Below, piece by piece: positions 47,513-58,196 of a DNA stretch of 64,000 nt. This DNA comes from Rhizobium aethiopicum (GTDB lineage: Bacteria; Pseudomonadota; Alphaproteobacteria; Rhizobiales; Rhizobiaceae). Below the pieces are notes generated by a model. It had not been told where the DNA came from and ran no database searches. It was given only the letters and a program-made list of their open reading frames with translations. The stretch spans positions 114,148 to 178,147 of the forward strand of contig NZ_JACIFV010000010.1 in the NCBI RefSeq assembly GCF_014197535.1. Direction: 5' to 3'. Each line of letters begins with the position of its first letter. Position 1 is the stretch's first letter. The translations under genes were made by a program, and so were the position numbers.

Positions 47513-48232
47513 TCACCGGCCGTGCTTGGCGCGCCAGGCGGCGAACTCCTCGAGATTGCGCGGCTGCGTCGCCGGATAGAGACCGATGATAGACTGGCCG
47601 GCCAGCACGCGCTCGGTGACGAAATCCTCATAGGCGGTCATTTCCACGGCTTCCTCGGCGATCTCGTCGGCGAGCTCGGCCGGAATGACGATCACCGCTT
47701 CGTCGTCGCCGACCATGATATCGCCGGGCCAGACTGCCACGTCGCCGCAACCGATCGGCACATTGATGTCGAGCGCCTGGTGCAGCGTGAGGTTCGTCGG
47801 CGCCGAGGGGCGGTTGTGATAGGCAGGGATCGCCAACCCCGCTATTTCGAGGCTGTCGCGGAAACCGCCATCGGTGACGACACCCGCCACGCCGCGCACC
47901 ATCAGCCGCGTGACGAGGATCGAGCCGGCGGAGGCGGCGCGTGGATTCTTGCGGCTGTCCATCACCAGCACGGCGCCCGGCGGGCAGCTTTCGACACAGG
48001 CGCGCTGCGGGTGTTCGGGATTCCGGAAAACCTCGAGCTTGTTCAGGTCTTCGCGCGCCGGAATGTAGCGCAGCGTATAGGCCGGGCCGACCATGTTGCG
48101 GCCCTTGCGGGCGACCGGCTGCACGTCCTGGATGGTCTGGTTGCGCAGGCCGCGCTTGAAGAGCGCCGTGCTGATGGTGGCGACGCTGACCCGCATGAAT
48201 TTGTCGCGCGTGCTGTCCGAAAGTGTCGTCAT
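47513..48232 (-). CDS. RraA-like protein (DlpA/HMG aldolase-like family)
   Basis: This 239-residue protein has the RraA/RraA-like core: TISTALFKRGLRNQTI, YTLRYIPAREDL, GAVLVMDS, GSILVTRLMVRGVAGVVTDGGFRDS (with the family Arg-Asp) and VWPGDIMVGDDEAVIVIP. The longer open frame upstream covers the dehydratase gene and is not coding. The ATG at 48232 has AGGAGG about 10 bases upstream. Family members include 4-hydroxy-4-methyl-2-oxoglutarate aldolases and other oxo-acid lyases. At the end of a sugar acid operon it may cleave or process the 2-keto-3-deoxy product, rather than regulate RNase E. Confidence 0.87.
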   Translation of the reverse strand: MTTLSDSTRDKFMRVSVATISTALFKRGLRNQTIQDVQPVARKGRNMVGPAYTLRYIPAREDLNKLEVFRNPEHPQRACVESCPPGAVLVMDSRKNPRAASAGSILVTRLMVRGVAGVVTDGGFRDSLEIAGLAIPAYHNRPSAPTNLTLHQALDINVPIGCGDVAVWPGDIMVGDDEAVIVIPAELADEIAEEAVEMTAYEDFVTERVLAGQSIIGLYPATQPRNLEEFAAWRAKHGR

Positions 48233-48246
48233 TCCCGCATGTCCTC

Positions 48247-49989
<1,743 letters not shown>

Positions 49990-50071
49990 GCCGACCTGCC
50001 TCCAATATTGACATAGCTTGAAGTGTACGAGGCCAGCAAGATACAGGCTCCCGTCTGAACGTCCATGGATG

Positions 50072-51487
50072 TCAAGAGAGCCGCTCCATCGCTTCGAAAT
50101 CAGGCAAGGCGCCGCTCGCGTAACCGATCGCCGTCAGCGAGCCGATGCCGATCCGGCCGCCGCGGATCGACAGGAGCGGCCCGCCGGCGCCTTGCTGGTA
50201 GAGATCCGGGTGGGCCGCGGCAAAGCGCGCCTTCTCTGCCTGAGGCGCACCCTGCATGCCGGCCACATAGTGATGACCGTTGCGCTCGACATGGGAGAGG
50301 CCGAGCAGTGAGACCAGCGCCAGATCCTGCTGTACCGCAAGTCCGGCCTGGCAGGTGAGGTCCTCGCCGGAGAGGAACAGTCCCAGCACACCTCCCGTCC
50401 TGATGCGGATCGCCTTCATGAGCGAGCGGTAAATGCCCTTGCAGGTCTTGGAGGAGACGCCGGTGTAGCCGAGCCGCCGGGCGCGGGCGAAGGCGTCGTC
50501 GGCATCGTCACTCTCGTCGATCAGGAAGGGCAATTGCGCCGCCAGATCTCCCAGCGGCGTCTCCATGGTGATCTCGCGCGAGAACGGCTGCTCGACAAAG
50601 GCGATGGCCGCCCGCAACCTCTTCAACCGCGGGGTTTCATCGATCCGCGCCAGCAAGGCGCCAAGCTGCTCGGCGGCGCCGAACTGTTCGTTGCCGTCGA
50701 CCGTCACCCGGTAGTCCGGCAAGCGGTCCAGCACGGCGGCGATCTGGGCAAGGCGGTCGATATCGGCATCGATCGCGCCGGACAACTTGATCTTGAACCA
50801 GCGGTTGCCGTACCGCGTTATCACCGCCTCGAGGCTTTCCGGCAGGCCGTCGTCGAGGGGGTGGGCGACATCGCCTTCGGTGATCGGATCGAGAAGTCCG
50901 ATCGTGTGCCGGGCTGCGATCGAACCGGCAGGGCGAAGGTCGGCAAGCGTCGGCGACGCTGCATCTGCATCGATATCCCCCGGCAGCATCGGCCCGCCGA
51001 TACCGATGAGATTGCGGCGCACCGCATCGAAGAAGGAAATGCCGGCGAGGCGGCAATAGGCGTCGAGCGCCGCGCGGGCGACAAGCGAAGGGCCGAAGCC
51101 GGCCGCCAACGGATTTCCGGGCAGGCGCCGCACCGTCTCCAACTCGTTCAGCCGGGCAGCGGCAAACAATGTCGTCGGCGTGGATGCTTCGAGCGACGCA
51201 GCGCCGGCAAGGCGGATTGAGGCGCGCAGTTGATCGACATTTTGCGCCGGCGTCAGGGCCGGATTTTTATCGAACCATTTCGGCACCATCATCTCGGCGG
51301 CGGCGCCGATGGCGGTTTTCCCTTGCTCGTCCTCGATACGAACCCTGAGAAAGGCCTGCGGCGCCTGCTCAAGGGTAGCCGCACCGAAGCGAAACGGCAG
51401 GCGCAGCCGGATATCGCGTTCGAAGGCGTCGATCTCGACGATTCTGACACGCGGCGCCTCCACAGGCCCTCCAATGCTTCTGTCCAT
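50072..51487 (-). CDS. Enolase-superfamily (mandelate racemase/MLE-like) enzyme
   Basis: This is a 471-residue enzyme with the superfamily barrel: KxK in RWFKIKLSG, metal ligands in TVDGNEQF, FVEQPF and LIDESDD, and the opposite lysine in SSKTCKG. A lysine on each side of the active site is the MLE-subgroup pattern (cycloisomerase, epimerase). It is some 80-100 residues longer than usual members, with a long C-terminal part (GLSHVERNGHHYVAGMQG). The start lies 2 bases after the dehydrogenase stop. The substrate is probably an acid derived from the imported sugar. A decayed relative of the C-terminus lies at 46364-46695. Confidence 0.85.
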   Translation of the reverse strand: MDRSIGGPVEAPRVRIVEIDAFERDIRLRLPFRFGAATLEQAPQAFLRVRIEDEQGKTAIGAAAEMMVPKWFDKNPALTPAQNVDQLRASIRLAGAASLEASTPTTLFAAARLNELETVRRLPGNPLAAGFGPSLVARAALDAYCRLAGISFFDAVRRNLIGIGGPMLPGDIDADAASPTLADLRPAGSIAARHTIGLLDPITEGDVAHPLDDGLPESLEAVITRYGNRWFKIKLSGAIDADIDRLAQIAAVLDRLPDYRVTVDGNEQFGAAEQLGALLARIDETPRLKRLRAAIAFVEQPFSREITMETPLGDLAAQLPFLIDESDDADDAFARARRLGYTGVSSKTCKGIYRSLMKAIRIRTGGVLGLFLSGEDLTCQAGLAVQQDLALVSLLGLSHVERNGHHYVAGMQGAPQAEKARFAAAHPDLYQQGAGGPLLSIRGGRIGIGSLTAIGYASGALPDFEAMERLS

Positions 51488-51489
51488 GG

Positions 51490-52506
51490 TTATGCCATCC
51501 GCTCGAGCATGGCGCGGGTCACCTCGTGGCGGAGCGGTTCCCGGCGAAGAAGCCGGCCGATTTCGTCCACCATGGCCTGCCCTTGGGCAAAATGTGCCTC
51601 TTCGGTGTGACCGGCAGTATGAGGCGAAATGGTGAGGTTGGCGAGCGCAGGGTCGCGGAAGGGGCTGTCAGGCGGCAGCGGCTCATTGTCAAAGACATCA
51701 AGCGCCGCTTCGATGCGGCCGGACCGGATTTCGGCGAGCAATGCAGTCTCGTCGACCAGCTCGGCACGGGCCGTATTGATGAAGAGCGCGCCGGGACGCA
51801 GCAGCGCCAGTTCGCGGGCACCGATCATGCGGCGCGTTGCGGGCAGGACGGGCGCATGCAAGGAAATCACCTCGCTTTGAACCAGCGCATCCTCCAGCGC
51901 GACACTGACAACGCCAAGTGCTGCGGCCTCCCTCTCGTCCAAATAGGGATCAACGACCAGTACGCGACAGCCGAACGGAACGAGCAGGCGCATGACCGCC
52001 CGTCCGACATATCCGGCGCCGACGATGCCGACCGTGCGGGCGCCCAGCAATCTCTGCGGCACTGCTGCACGAACGTCGAGCCATTCGCCGCCGCCACGCA
52101 ATTGAGCATGCAGCCGGTGAATGCCGCGCATGGAAAGCAACGCTTCGGCGACGACGAATTCGGCAACCGAGGCGGCAATTTTCGAGGCAGCATGGCTGAC
52201 GCGAAGGCCCTCATCGAACAGACGGGCAGGAACGAGCGTGCGGATGCTGCCGGCCGAATGCGCGACGAGGGCAAGTTGCCGATGGCGCTGGCGCGTGGCG
52301 GCATCGAAGGGCGGCGTTCCCCAGCCGGTCAGGCAGGCGGTGGCGCCTTGCAGCAGCCGGTCGGCATCGGCGGCGTCGATCACGGCGCCGGTCGGCCAGC
52401 GCACCTCGCCGAGAGCGTTCAACTCAGCGGTCGCCGCATCGTCCAGCATCATGCGGCGGGTCTTTTCGGTCAAAAGGACGGCAATGACGGAAGTCTGTTC
52501 GTTCAT
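51490..52506 (-). CDS. D-isomer-specific 2-hydroxyacid dehydrogenase
   Basis: This 338-residue NAD(P) enzyme has cofactor motif TVGIVGAGYVGRAVM, an aspartate after strand 2 (VVDPYLDE, favouring NAD) and the catalytic Arg in NTARAELVDE. The Glu is in ALDVFDNEPL and the His in ISPHTAGHTEEAHF. The ATG at 52506 overlaps the epimerase stop (ATGA); the longer upstream frame is not coding. It interconverts a 2-hydroxy and a 2-oxo acid in the sugar operon's pathway. The specific acid is unknown. Confidence 0.9.
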   Translation of the reverse strand: MNEQTSVIAVLLTEKTRRMMLDDAATAELNALGEVRWPTGAVIDAADADRLLQGATACLTGWGTPPFDAATRQRHRQLALVAHSAGSIRTLVPARLFDEGLRVSHAASKIAASVAEFVVAEALLSMRGIHRLHAQLRGGGEWLDVRAAVPQRLLGARTVGIVGAGYVGRAVMRLLVPFGCRVLVVDPYLDEREAAALGVVSVALEDALVQSEVISLHAPVLPATRRMIGARELALLRPGALFINTARAELVDETALLAEIRSGRIEAALDVFDNEPLPPDSPFRDPALANLTISPHTAGHTEEAHFAQGQAMVDEIGRLLRREPLRHEVTRAMLERMA

Positions 52507-53345
52507 GGTTCTACTTCTTTCGCTGCGGCGACCAGCCGCCTGAGATAGGCAAGATCGGCGCGGACCTTGTCGAGCGCCTGTTGCCGGGGAACCCGGTATT
52601 GGGAATGGACCGAGAGCACGCCGGCAAACCCGGTGGTGACCAGATGGGGGATGATCTCGTTCCAGGGCACCATGCCCTCGTCGAGCCCGCACCAATCCGA
52701 ATGCCATGCGCGCTGGCCATCGGCGCCATGGACACCGGGAAACCAGCCGCCATTCTTGACGCCGATGCAACAGACCCACGGATCGAGAATGTCGAGGGTC
52801 AGACGCCAGTCCTCGCTTCCCTCGCGAACGATCTGATTGGCCGGATCGGGATAGGCGCCGATCCTGGCGGGGTCGCGCCCGGTGAGCAATTGCATCGCCA
52901 GCGCGCCGGAGCTGTGCAGTGTCCCGCCGTGAAGCTGGATGATCAGTTTCGTGCCGATCCGTTCGGCAAGCTGTTCGAAACCGTCGAGGTTACGCCGCGC
53001 TTCATCGACCTGGACTGTCCAGCGCCGCGCCGGATCGTAGCGCCAGAAGCCGAGCCTGATCTGCCCGATGCCGGCCTCGCCGCAATACCCAAGAAGCCGG
53101 GACGTAGCATCGTCGGGCTGCGTGGAATCGATCGTCGCCATCGGTGTGCGAAGGCCGGCCGCGGCAAAGAGTTTCACAGTCCCGACGATCTGCTCCGGCG
53201 TGTCGGGGGAAACGGCATGGCCGTCGCGGATGAGGAGGTCGGCACAGTCGAAGCCCAGACCGGCGGTGATCTCCGCCGCCTTTTCGAGCGGCAGGCCCTC
53301 CAGCGTCTTGGTGAAATAGGCGATATCCATGACTTCTCTGCTCAT
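52503..53345 (-). CDS. Xylose-isomerase-like TIM-barrel sugar epimerase/isomerase
   Basis: This 280-residue protein is of the AP-endonuclease-2/xylose isomerase-like fold (IolE/IolI/hydroxypyruvate isomerase relatives). It has IAYFTKTLEGLPLEKAAEI, LIIQLHGGTLHSSGA, a metal-ligand-like DILDPWVCCIGVKNGGW and a C-terminal GVLSVHSQY. I chose the ATG at 53345 because it overlaps the GH39 stop (ATGA), as the next gene does; an ATG at 53330 is also in frame. It probably isomerises the sugar or keto sugar released by the glycosidase. Confidence 0.85.
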   Translation of the reverse strand: MSREVMDIAYFTKTLEGLPLEKAAEITAGLGFDCADLLIRDGHAVSPDTPEQIVGTVKLFAAAGLRTPMATIDSTQPDDATSRLLGYCGEAGIGQIRLGFWRYDPARRWTVQVDEARRNLDGFEQLAERIGTKLIIQLHGGTLHSSGALAMQLLTGRDPARIGAYPDPANQIVREGSEDWRLTLDILDPWVCCIGVKNGGWFPGVHGADGQRAWHSDWCGLDEGMVPWNEIIPHLVTTGFAGVLSVHSQYRVPRQQALDKVRADLAYLRRLVAAAKEVEP

Positions 53346-55204
53346 CGGCTGGAAAGGCAAAGCTGGCTGCGGCGGCCGAATGCATCGCGGGCCCGTACCG
53401 CATATTGCGCGCCCTCCGGCGGCGACATGTGCAGGAATGCCGTCGAGAGCAGCGGGACGGAACTGACCTTTTCAAAGGTCCCGCCATCGGTGCTGACCAG
53501 AACATCGTAAAAGATGGCGGGGCTGCTATCGCCCGCGGCCCAGAACAGCATGCGCTCCTCCCGGCCGCCAAGACCAAGGTAGCGTTCGACGACGAGACCG
53601 GTGGGTGCGGCCGGGGCCGCGCCGATATCGGGAACGACGAGCACCTGCGTCAGCGACGGCAGCGGCACGTCGAGATCGACGCTGAGCCGGCCTTCATCGC
53701 ACTCGACGGTGCTGATCGGATGCAGCAAGGCGGGTTCCTGCGCACGGCGCAATTCGGCGAATTGCGCTTCGCTCGGCTCGGGTGGCGCGCCGACCGGCTC
53801 GAAGGGCCCGCGTGGATTGCTCTCGTCGCGCTCGGCCTCCCAGAGCTCCATCGGATTGGTGAATTCCTCGTCGATGCGCAGCAGGCACAGCGCATGGCGG
53901 CCGGGAACCAGCCCGCTGACCTCCAGGCGGACGGCGGTCCGGCCCGAACGGTTGATAGCATCGACGCTATGAATGAGGCTGATGGAAACACCGCCGTCCG
54001 GCAGCCGTGTCGGCAGGATCGCCAAGCCATCCTGGTCGGGCGTCAGCGGCGGCTCGGCCGTCATTTTGCAGACGGTGTCGCCGAGCGTTGCCAGCAATTC
54101 CATCGATGTCAGGCCGGGCTTCTTGATGATGTCGAAGGGCGGCGCCTGGTCGACATCGCTAACCAGCCTGTTCAGATCGGTCTTGTGCTCCCATTGCGCC
54201 TTGGTGAAATTGCGCGAGCCGAAATAGGCAAAGATCGTTCGCTGGCCCCAGCCGCCGATAAAGGCATGGTCGTTGCTGAGGAAGGTGAAATCAGCCGCTT
54301 TCGGGGCGATGATGCGCCGGTCGTGCTGTTCGATGATGCGGGCGATGATCCCGGCGTAGTAGGCCTTGCCGTGCCAGCTGTGATGATCGCTCCAGCCGAG
54401 CTGCGGATCGCATTCGTCGTTGACGATCGGCAGGCCCGCAAGCCGCGGATGATGCTCCTTGAGATAGTCGACGACGAGAAGCGTGCGGTCGACGATCGCA
54501 TGGGTTTTCGGGGTCAGGTCTTCCTTGCTGCCGTTGACGCCCTTTTCGTGGATCGAGATGTAGTCGAGGCGCGGCCCCTTGCCGGTCAGACAGCTCGTGC
54601 CGCTGTCGCAATGCGCCATCAAGGCGCGAAAGATCGGCGAAAGCGTCCGGGCAGTCCCTGGCCCGCCCATGGGGAGGCTGGGATCGACGGCATCGAGCCC
54701 GGCGACGCAGGCATCGTAATAATTGGTGTAGCCTTTGATCCCGTAGGTCCACCAGCCGGAATCGGCCTCGTTCGTCGTTTCGAAATACCAGCTGCGCAAC
54801 TCGTCCATGCCGTAACGCGCGCCATAGCGGTCGGCCGTCGCCGTCACGAGATCGCGCCAGCGCCTGACCTGGTCCATGTCCTCATAATCGGTGAACAGGC
54901 CCGAGGGATTGCCCATCAACTCGAAGAACGGCTTCAGCCGGTGTTCGATCATTGCGTCGAGCGCGCGGTCGAGCAGCGACCAGTCGTAGCCGGCGCCGCC
55001 GGTCGAGCGCAGCAGATTGTAGAGATAGTGCACGCGCAGGTACCGGATGCCTTCGTTCGGCAAGCCGCCGATATAGGCGAGCATCTGGCGCATTTCGGGT
55101 TCGAGCAGCAGTTCGGCCGGCGAAAAGCCGGTGCCGCGCCAGAACCGGTTGAACGGGCGCACCGCCTGACCGGCGTCGACCTTTATTCGCGTACGTTCAC
55201 GCAT
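53342..55204 (-). CDS. Glycoside hydrolase family 39-like enzyme (beta-xylosidase/iduronidase type)
   Basis: This 620-residue protein has a GH39 barrel. The acid/base E146 is in FETTNEADSGWW and the nucleophile E264 in IVNDECDPQLGW. Their spacing of 118 residues matches that of known GH39 beta-xylosidases. An extra fibronectin-like domain follows at about residues 515-615 (AAPTGLVVERYLG). There is no signal peptide, so it acts in the cytosol on glycosides imported by the linked Opp-type transporter. The ATG at 55204 follows GAGGAGAGAGG. It releases the sugar that the downstream enzymes process; the sugar is unknown. Confidence 0.88.
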   Translation of the reverse strand: MRERTRIKVDAGQAVRPFNRFWRGTGFSPAELLLEPEMRQMLAYIGGLPNEGIRYLRVHYLYNLLRSTGGAGYDWSLLDRALDAMIEHRLKPFFELMGNPSGLFTDYEDMDQVRRWRDLVTATADRYGARYGMDELRSWYFETTNEADSGWWTYGIKGYTNYYDACVAGLDAVDPSLPMGGPGTARTLSPIFRALMAHCDSGTSCLTGKGPRLDYISIHEKGVNGSKEDLTPKTHAIVDRTLLVVDYLKEHHPRLAGLPIVNDECDPQLGWSDHHSWHGKAYYAGIIARIIEQHDRRIIAPKAADFTFLSNDHAFIGGWGQRTIFAYFGSRNFTKAQWEHKTDLNRLVSDVDQAPPFDIIKKPGLTSMELLATLGDTVCKMTAEPPLTPDQDGLAILPTRLPDGGVSISLIHSVDAINRSGRTAVRLEVSGLVPGRHALCLLRIDEEFTNPMELWEAERDESNPRGPFEPVGAPPEPSEAQFAELRRAQEPALLHPISTVECDEGRLSVDLDVPLPSLTQVLVVPDIGAAPAAPTGLVVERYLGLGGREERMLFWAAGDSSPAIFYDVLVSTDGGTFEKVSSVPLLSTAFLHMSPPEGAQYAVRARDAFGRRSQLCLSSR

Positions 55205-55255
55205 GGATCCTCTCTCCTCAAACGGGCAGTGTCCGCAAAACGGCAAGCGCCGGGA

Positions 55256-56089
55256 TTATTTGAACTTGTCGCGCATCGCATCGATGCCCGGGATGGTCTT
55301 GGTCAGATGCTGATGGGCGGGATCGAAGCGCTGGATCAGCCCGCGGCGGTGCTTGCCGACGAGGATGGTGAAGATATAGCCGCGATGCCCAGGCGAGGTG
55401 ACCGTCGGGTGGTAGCCCCGGTCGAGCAGTAAGGTGTCGCCGTGGCGGGTCATGAGGATCTTGACCGGACCATCATCGTCATAGGTAATCTGGCTGCCGA
55501 AGCCGCTCTCCGGCAGGAAGCGGTAGTGATAGAGCTCCTCATGCAGCGTCTCAGCATCGCCGTCTTCGGTATCGTGCTTGTGGGGAGGATAGCCGGACCA
55601 GCAGCCCTCGCCGGCATAGAGCTCGCTCACCAAGAGATTGCCGCAGCGGCCGTTCTGGCGTTGCCCGAGCAGGTGGACGATCCGCCGCTGGCTATGCGTA
55701 TCCGGCGAGCCGACATTGACTGCGTCGACCTCGTCGGGCGTCACCCGAAACGGAGCGTAGCGCGTATCGCAGATGCCGCCGGCAACGGCGATTTCCGCCG
55801 GGCCGCCACGGGCGGATATCCGGACAATGGCGTCGACGGGCGCATAAACCGAGTCCGCGTCGCCTCCCCAGATATCGGCTCGCCGGCCCACGGCTTCGAA
55901 GCTGATACCATCCACTTCGATATCCACCTGCCCCGACAGCACGACGTAGAGGCTTTCGTGCAAGGGCAGCCGCCGCGCGTCCCAGCCATCGGCCGGAAGC
56001 GTGACGAGGTCGAAATAGATGAGATCGAGCGTCCTGGAGGAGGTACCCACAATGGGACGCTGCTCGGAGCGTGGAATGAATTCGGGCAT
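55256..56089 (-). CDS. IolB-family 5-deoxy-glucuronate isomerase-like protein
   Basis: This 277-residue bicupin is of the IolB/KduI type. It has LPLHESLYVVLSGQVDIEV, the metal-binding WSGYPPHKHD and LHEELYHYRFLPESGFG, and the C-terminal LVGKHRRGLIQRFDPAH. IolB isomerises 5-deoxy-D-glucuronate in inositol breakdown. No other inositol genes are here, so the protein may act on a related uronic or deoxyuronic sugar released by the GH39 enzyme, whose gene begins 51 bases downstream. The ATG overlaps the OppF-type ATPase stop (TGATG). Confidence 0.88.
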   Translation of the reverse strand: MPEFIPRSEQRPIVGTSSRTLDLIYFDLVTLPADGWDARRLPLHESLYVVLSGQVDIEVDGISFEAVGRRADIWGGDADSVYAPVDAIVRISARGGPAEIAVAGGICDTRYAPFRVTPDEVDAVNVGSPDTHSQRRIVHLLGQRQNGRCGNLLVSELYAGEGCWSGYPPHKHDTEDGDAETLHEELYHYRFLPESGFGSQITYDDDGPVKILMTRHGDTLLLDRGYHPTVTSPGHRGYIFTILVGKHRRGLIQRFDPAHQHLTKTIPGIDAMRDKFK

Positions 56090-57147
56090 CAGTTGAACTC
56101 CGGAACGTTACGGTCGGCAAAGGGATTGAGCGTCAAGGATTCGGCGTAGTGGCAGGCGACAGCATGCCCATCGGCGGTCACGCTGCGCAGGACCGGCACC
56201 TCCTGCCTGCAAAGCTCGGTGGCGTAGCGGCAACGCGGATGGAATGCGCAGCCGGGAGGCGGATGGGCGGGATCGGCCACTTCTCCTGCAAGCCGGATGC
56301 GCCTGCTATGACGGCGCAGTCTCGGATCGGCGATCGGCACAGCCGAAAGCAGTGCCTCGGTATAGGGATGGAGCGGTCGGGAAAAAATCTGTTCCGTCGG
56401 CGCCATTTCGACGACGCGGCCGACATACATGACGGCGATATTGTCGGAGATGTGCCGAACGACCGAGAGGTCGTGGGCGACGAAGAGATAGGTCAGGCCG
56501 AACTGTTCCTGCAGATCCTGCAACAGGTTGATGGTCTGGGCCTGCACGCTGACATCGAGCGCCGAGACGGCCTCATCGGCAATGACAAGGCGCGGATTGG
56601 ACGCCAGCGCTCGGGCGATGCCGATGCGCTGGCGTTCGCCGCCGGAAAAAGCATGGGGGTAGCGGCGCATATATTCGGGCCGCAGGCCGACGCTCTGCAT
56701 GAGATCGGCGACCCGGTGCTCGAGTTCCCGGCCCCTGGCGATACCGTTGACACCAAGCACCTCGCCGATGATATCGATGACGGGAAGGCGCGGGTTGAGC
56801 GAGGATTGCGGATCCTGGAACACCATCCGCAGATCGCGGTGGATTTCCTTGAGCGCCGGGCCTGACAGCCCGGCGAGATCCACAGTGCCGCCGCTTCGGT
56901 CGCGATAGCGGATTTCTCCGCTTGTCGGCCGATAGATTCGCAGGACGGTGCGGGCAAGCGTGGACTTGCCGCAACCGGATTCGCCAACGATTCCGAGCGT
57001 CTCGCCGTCCTCGACACGAAGCGAGACGCCGTCGACCGCCTTGACGTGCCCGACCACGTGCCGAAACGCGCCCTTGCGAATGGGGAAATGCATTCTGAGA
57101 TCATTGAGCTCGAGCAGCGGGCTGCGTGGTGTCGCGGAACCGGTCAT
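56089..57147 (-). CDS. Opp/Dpp-type ABC transporter ATPase (OppF-like)
   Basis: This 352-residue ATPase has Walker [15 protein letters not shown]-loop [13 protein letters not shown], signature [14 protein letters not shown], Walker [15 protein letters not shown] and the C-terminal oligopeptide-type Cys motif GCAFHPRC...C. It has the EA variant of the Walker B glutamate pair, common in OppF. I start at the ATG at 57147, after GGAGG, sharing a base with the OppD-like stop. A GTG at 57150 is also in frame. With the next three genes it makes a complete importer. Confidence 0.9.
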   Translation of the reverse strand: MTGSATPRSPLLELNDLRMHFPIRKGAFRHVVGHVKAVDGVSLRVEDGETLGIVGESGCGKSTLARTVLRIYRPTSGEIRYRDRSGGTVDLAGLSGPALKEIHRDLRMVFQDPQSSLNPRLPVIDIIGEVLGVNGIARGRELEHRVADLMQSVGLRPEYMRRYPHAFSGGERQRIGIARALASNPRLVIADEAVSALDVSVQAQTINLLQDLQEQFGLTYLFVAHDLSVVRHISDNIAVMYVGRVVEMAPTEQIFSRPLHPYTEALLSAVPIADPRLRRHSRRIRLAGEVADPAHPPPGCAFHPRCRYATELCRQEVPVLRSVTADGHAVACHYAESLTLNPFADRNVPEFN

Positions 57148-58196
57148 CACCGTCCTCCCTTATAAAGCAGACAGCTCGCGACGTGCCCTTCGCCGATGAG
57201 GACGGATTGGGGATCCTCTCGGTCGCAGAGGCCCGCCCTCGCCTGCTTGCACCGGGGATGAAAGCTGCAGCCCTCGGGCCGGGCGAAGCGCGAGGGCACC
57301 ATGCCGTCGATGGTCGCGAGCCGTTCGCTCGGTTGCCCATGCATGCGCGGCACCGATTGCAGCAGGGCCTTGGTGTAGGGATGAACAGGCGCGTGGAAGA
57401 TCGTATCGACATCGCCTGCCTCGACGACCCGGCCGAGATACATGACGACGACCTCGTCCGCGATTTCGGCGACAACGCCGAGATCATGGGTGACGAACAG
57501 AACCGAGAGCCCGAATTCGGCCTGCAGCGAGGCGAGCAGATCGAGGATATTGGCTTGGGTGGTCACATCGAGCGCCGTAGTCGGCTCGTCGGCTATCAGC
57601 AGTTTCGGACGGCAGGCGAGCGCGAGCGCGATGCAGACGCGCTGACGCATGCCGCCGGAAAACTGAAAGGCATAACTTTCCATCCGTTCGGCAGGACGGG
57701 GGATGCCAACCAGCGCCAAGGTTTCGATCGCATGTTCACGCGCCTCCTTCTTTCCCATCTTCAGATGCAGGCGGATCACCTCGACCATCTGGTTGCCGAT
57801 CGTATGGACGGGCGAAAGCGCCGCCATCGGCTCCTGGCTGATCAGGCCGATCTGGGCGCCGCGGATCGCCCGCATCTCGCGGCCGCGCGGATCGAGCATA
57901 GCCAGATCGATGGCGGGTGCTGCCGGATCGGGCCGGTAGCGGATCGCGCCCGAGACGATCCGCCCGCCGCGCGGAACCTGGTTGAGGATCGAGCGGCCGG
58001 TGATGCTCTTGCCCGAGCCGGATTCGCCGACGACGCAGACCGTCTTGCCGCGCGGGATGCCAAAGGACACGCCGTCGACTGCCCTGATCGTGCCCGCCCC
58101 GCCGAAGAAATGGGTCCTGAGGTCATCGATCTCGATCAGCGAGTCACGCTCGGCGTGCCGGCCGCCAGTGGCGGCAAAATTGGGATCAGTATTCAT
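57147..58196 (-). CDS. Opp/Dpp-type ABC transporter ATPase (OppD-like)
   Basis: This 349-residue ATPase has Walker [19 protein letters not shown]-loop [13 protein letters not shown], signature [15 protein letters not shown], Walker [14 protein letters not shown], and the C-terminal motif GCSFHPRC. I chose the ATG at 58196, which overlaps the OppC-like gene by 11 bases. In-frame starts at 58223 (ATG) and 58226 (GTG) exist but would give an unusual leader and a larger overlap. It pairs with the OppF-like ATPase. Confidence 0.87.
   Translation of the reverse strand: MNTDPNFAATGGRHAERDSLIEIDDLRTHFFGGAGTIRAVDGVSFGIPRGKTVCVVGESGSGKSITGRSILNQVPRGGRIVSGAIRYRPDPAAPAIDLAMLDPRGREMRAIRGAQIGLISQEPMAALSPVHTIGNQMVEVIRLHLKMGKKEAREHAIETLALVGIPRPAERMESYAFQFSGGMRQRVCIALALACRPKLLIADEPTTALDVTTQANILDLLASLQAEFGLSVLFVTHDLGVVAEIADEVVVMYLGRVVEAGDVDTIFHAPVHPYTKALLQSVPRMHGQPSERLATIDGMVPSRFARPEGCSFHPRCKQARAGLCDREDPQSVLIGEGHVASCLLYKGGR

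Noticed and set aside
53405..55432. A 675-codon plus-strand frame opposite the GH39 gene
   Set aside because: The minus strand encodes a GH39 enzyme with both catalytic glutamates at the right spacing. The plus frame is low in complexity and has no ribosome site.
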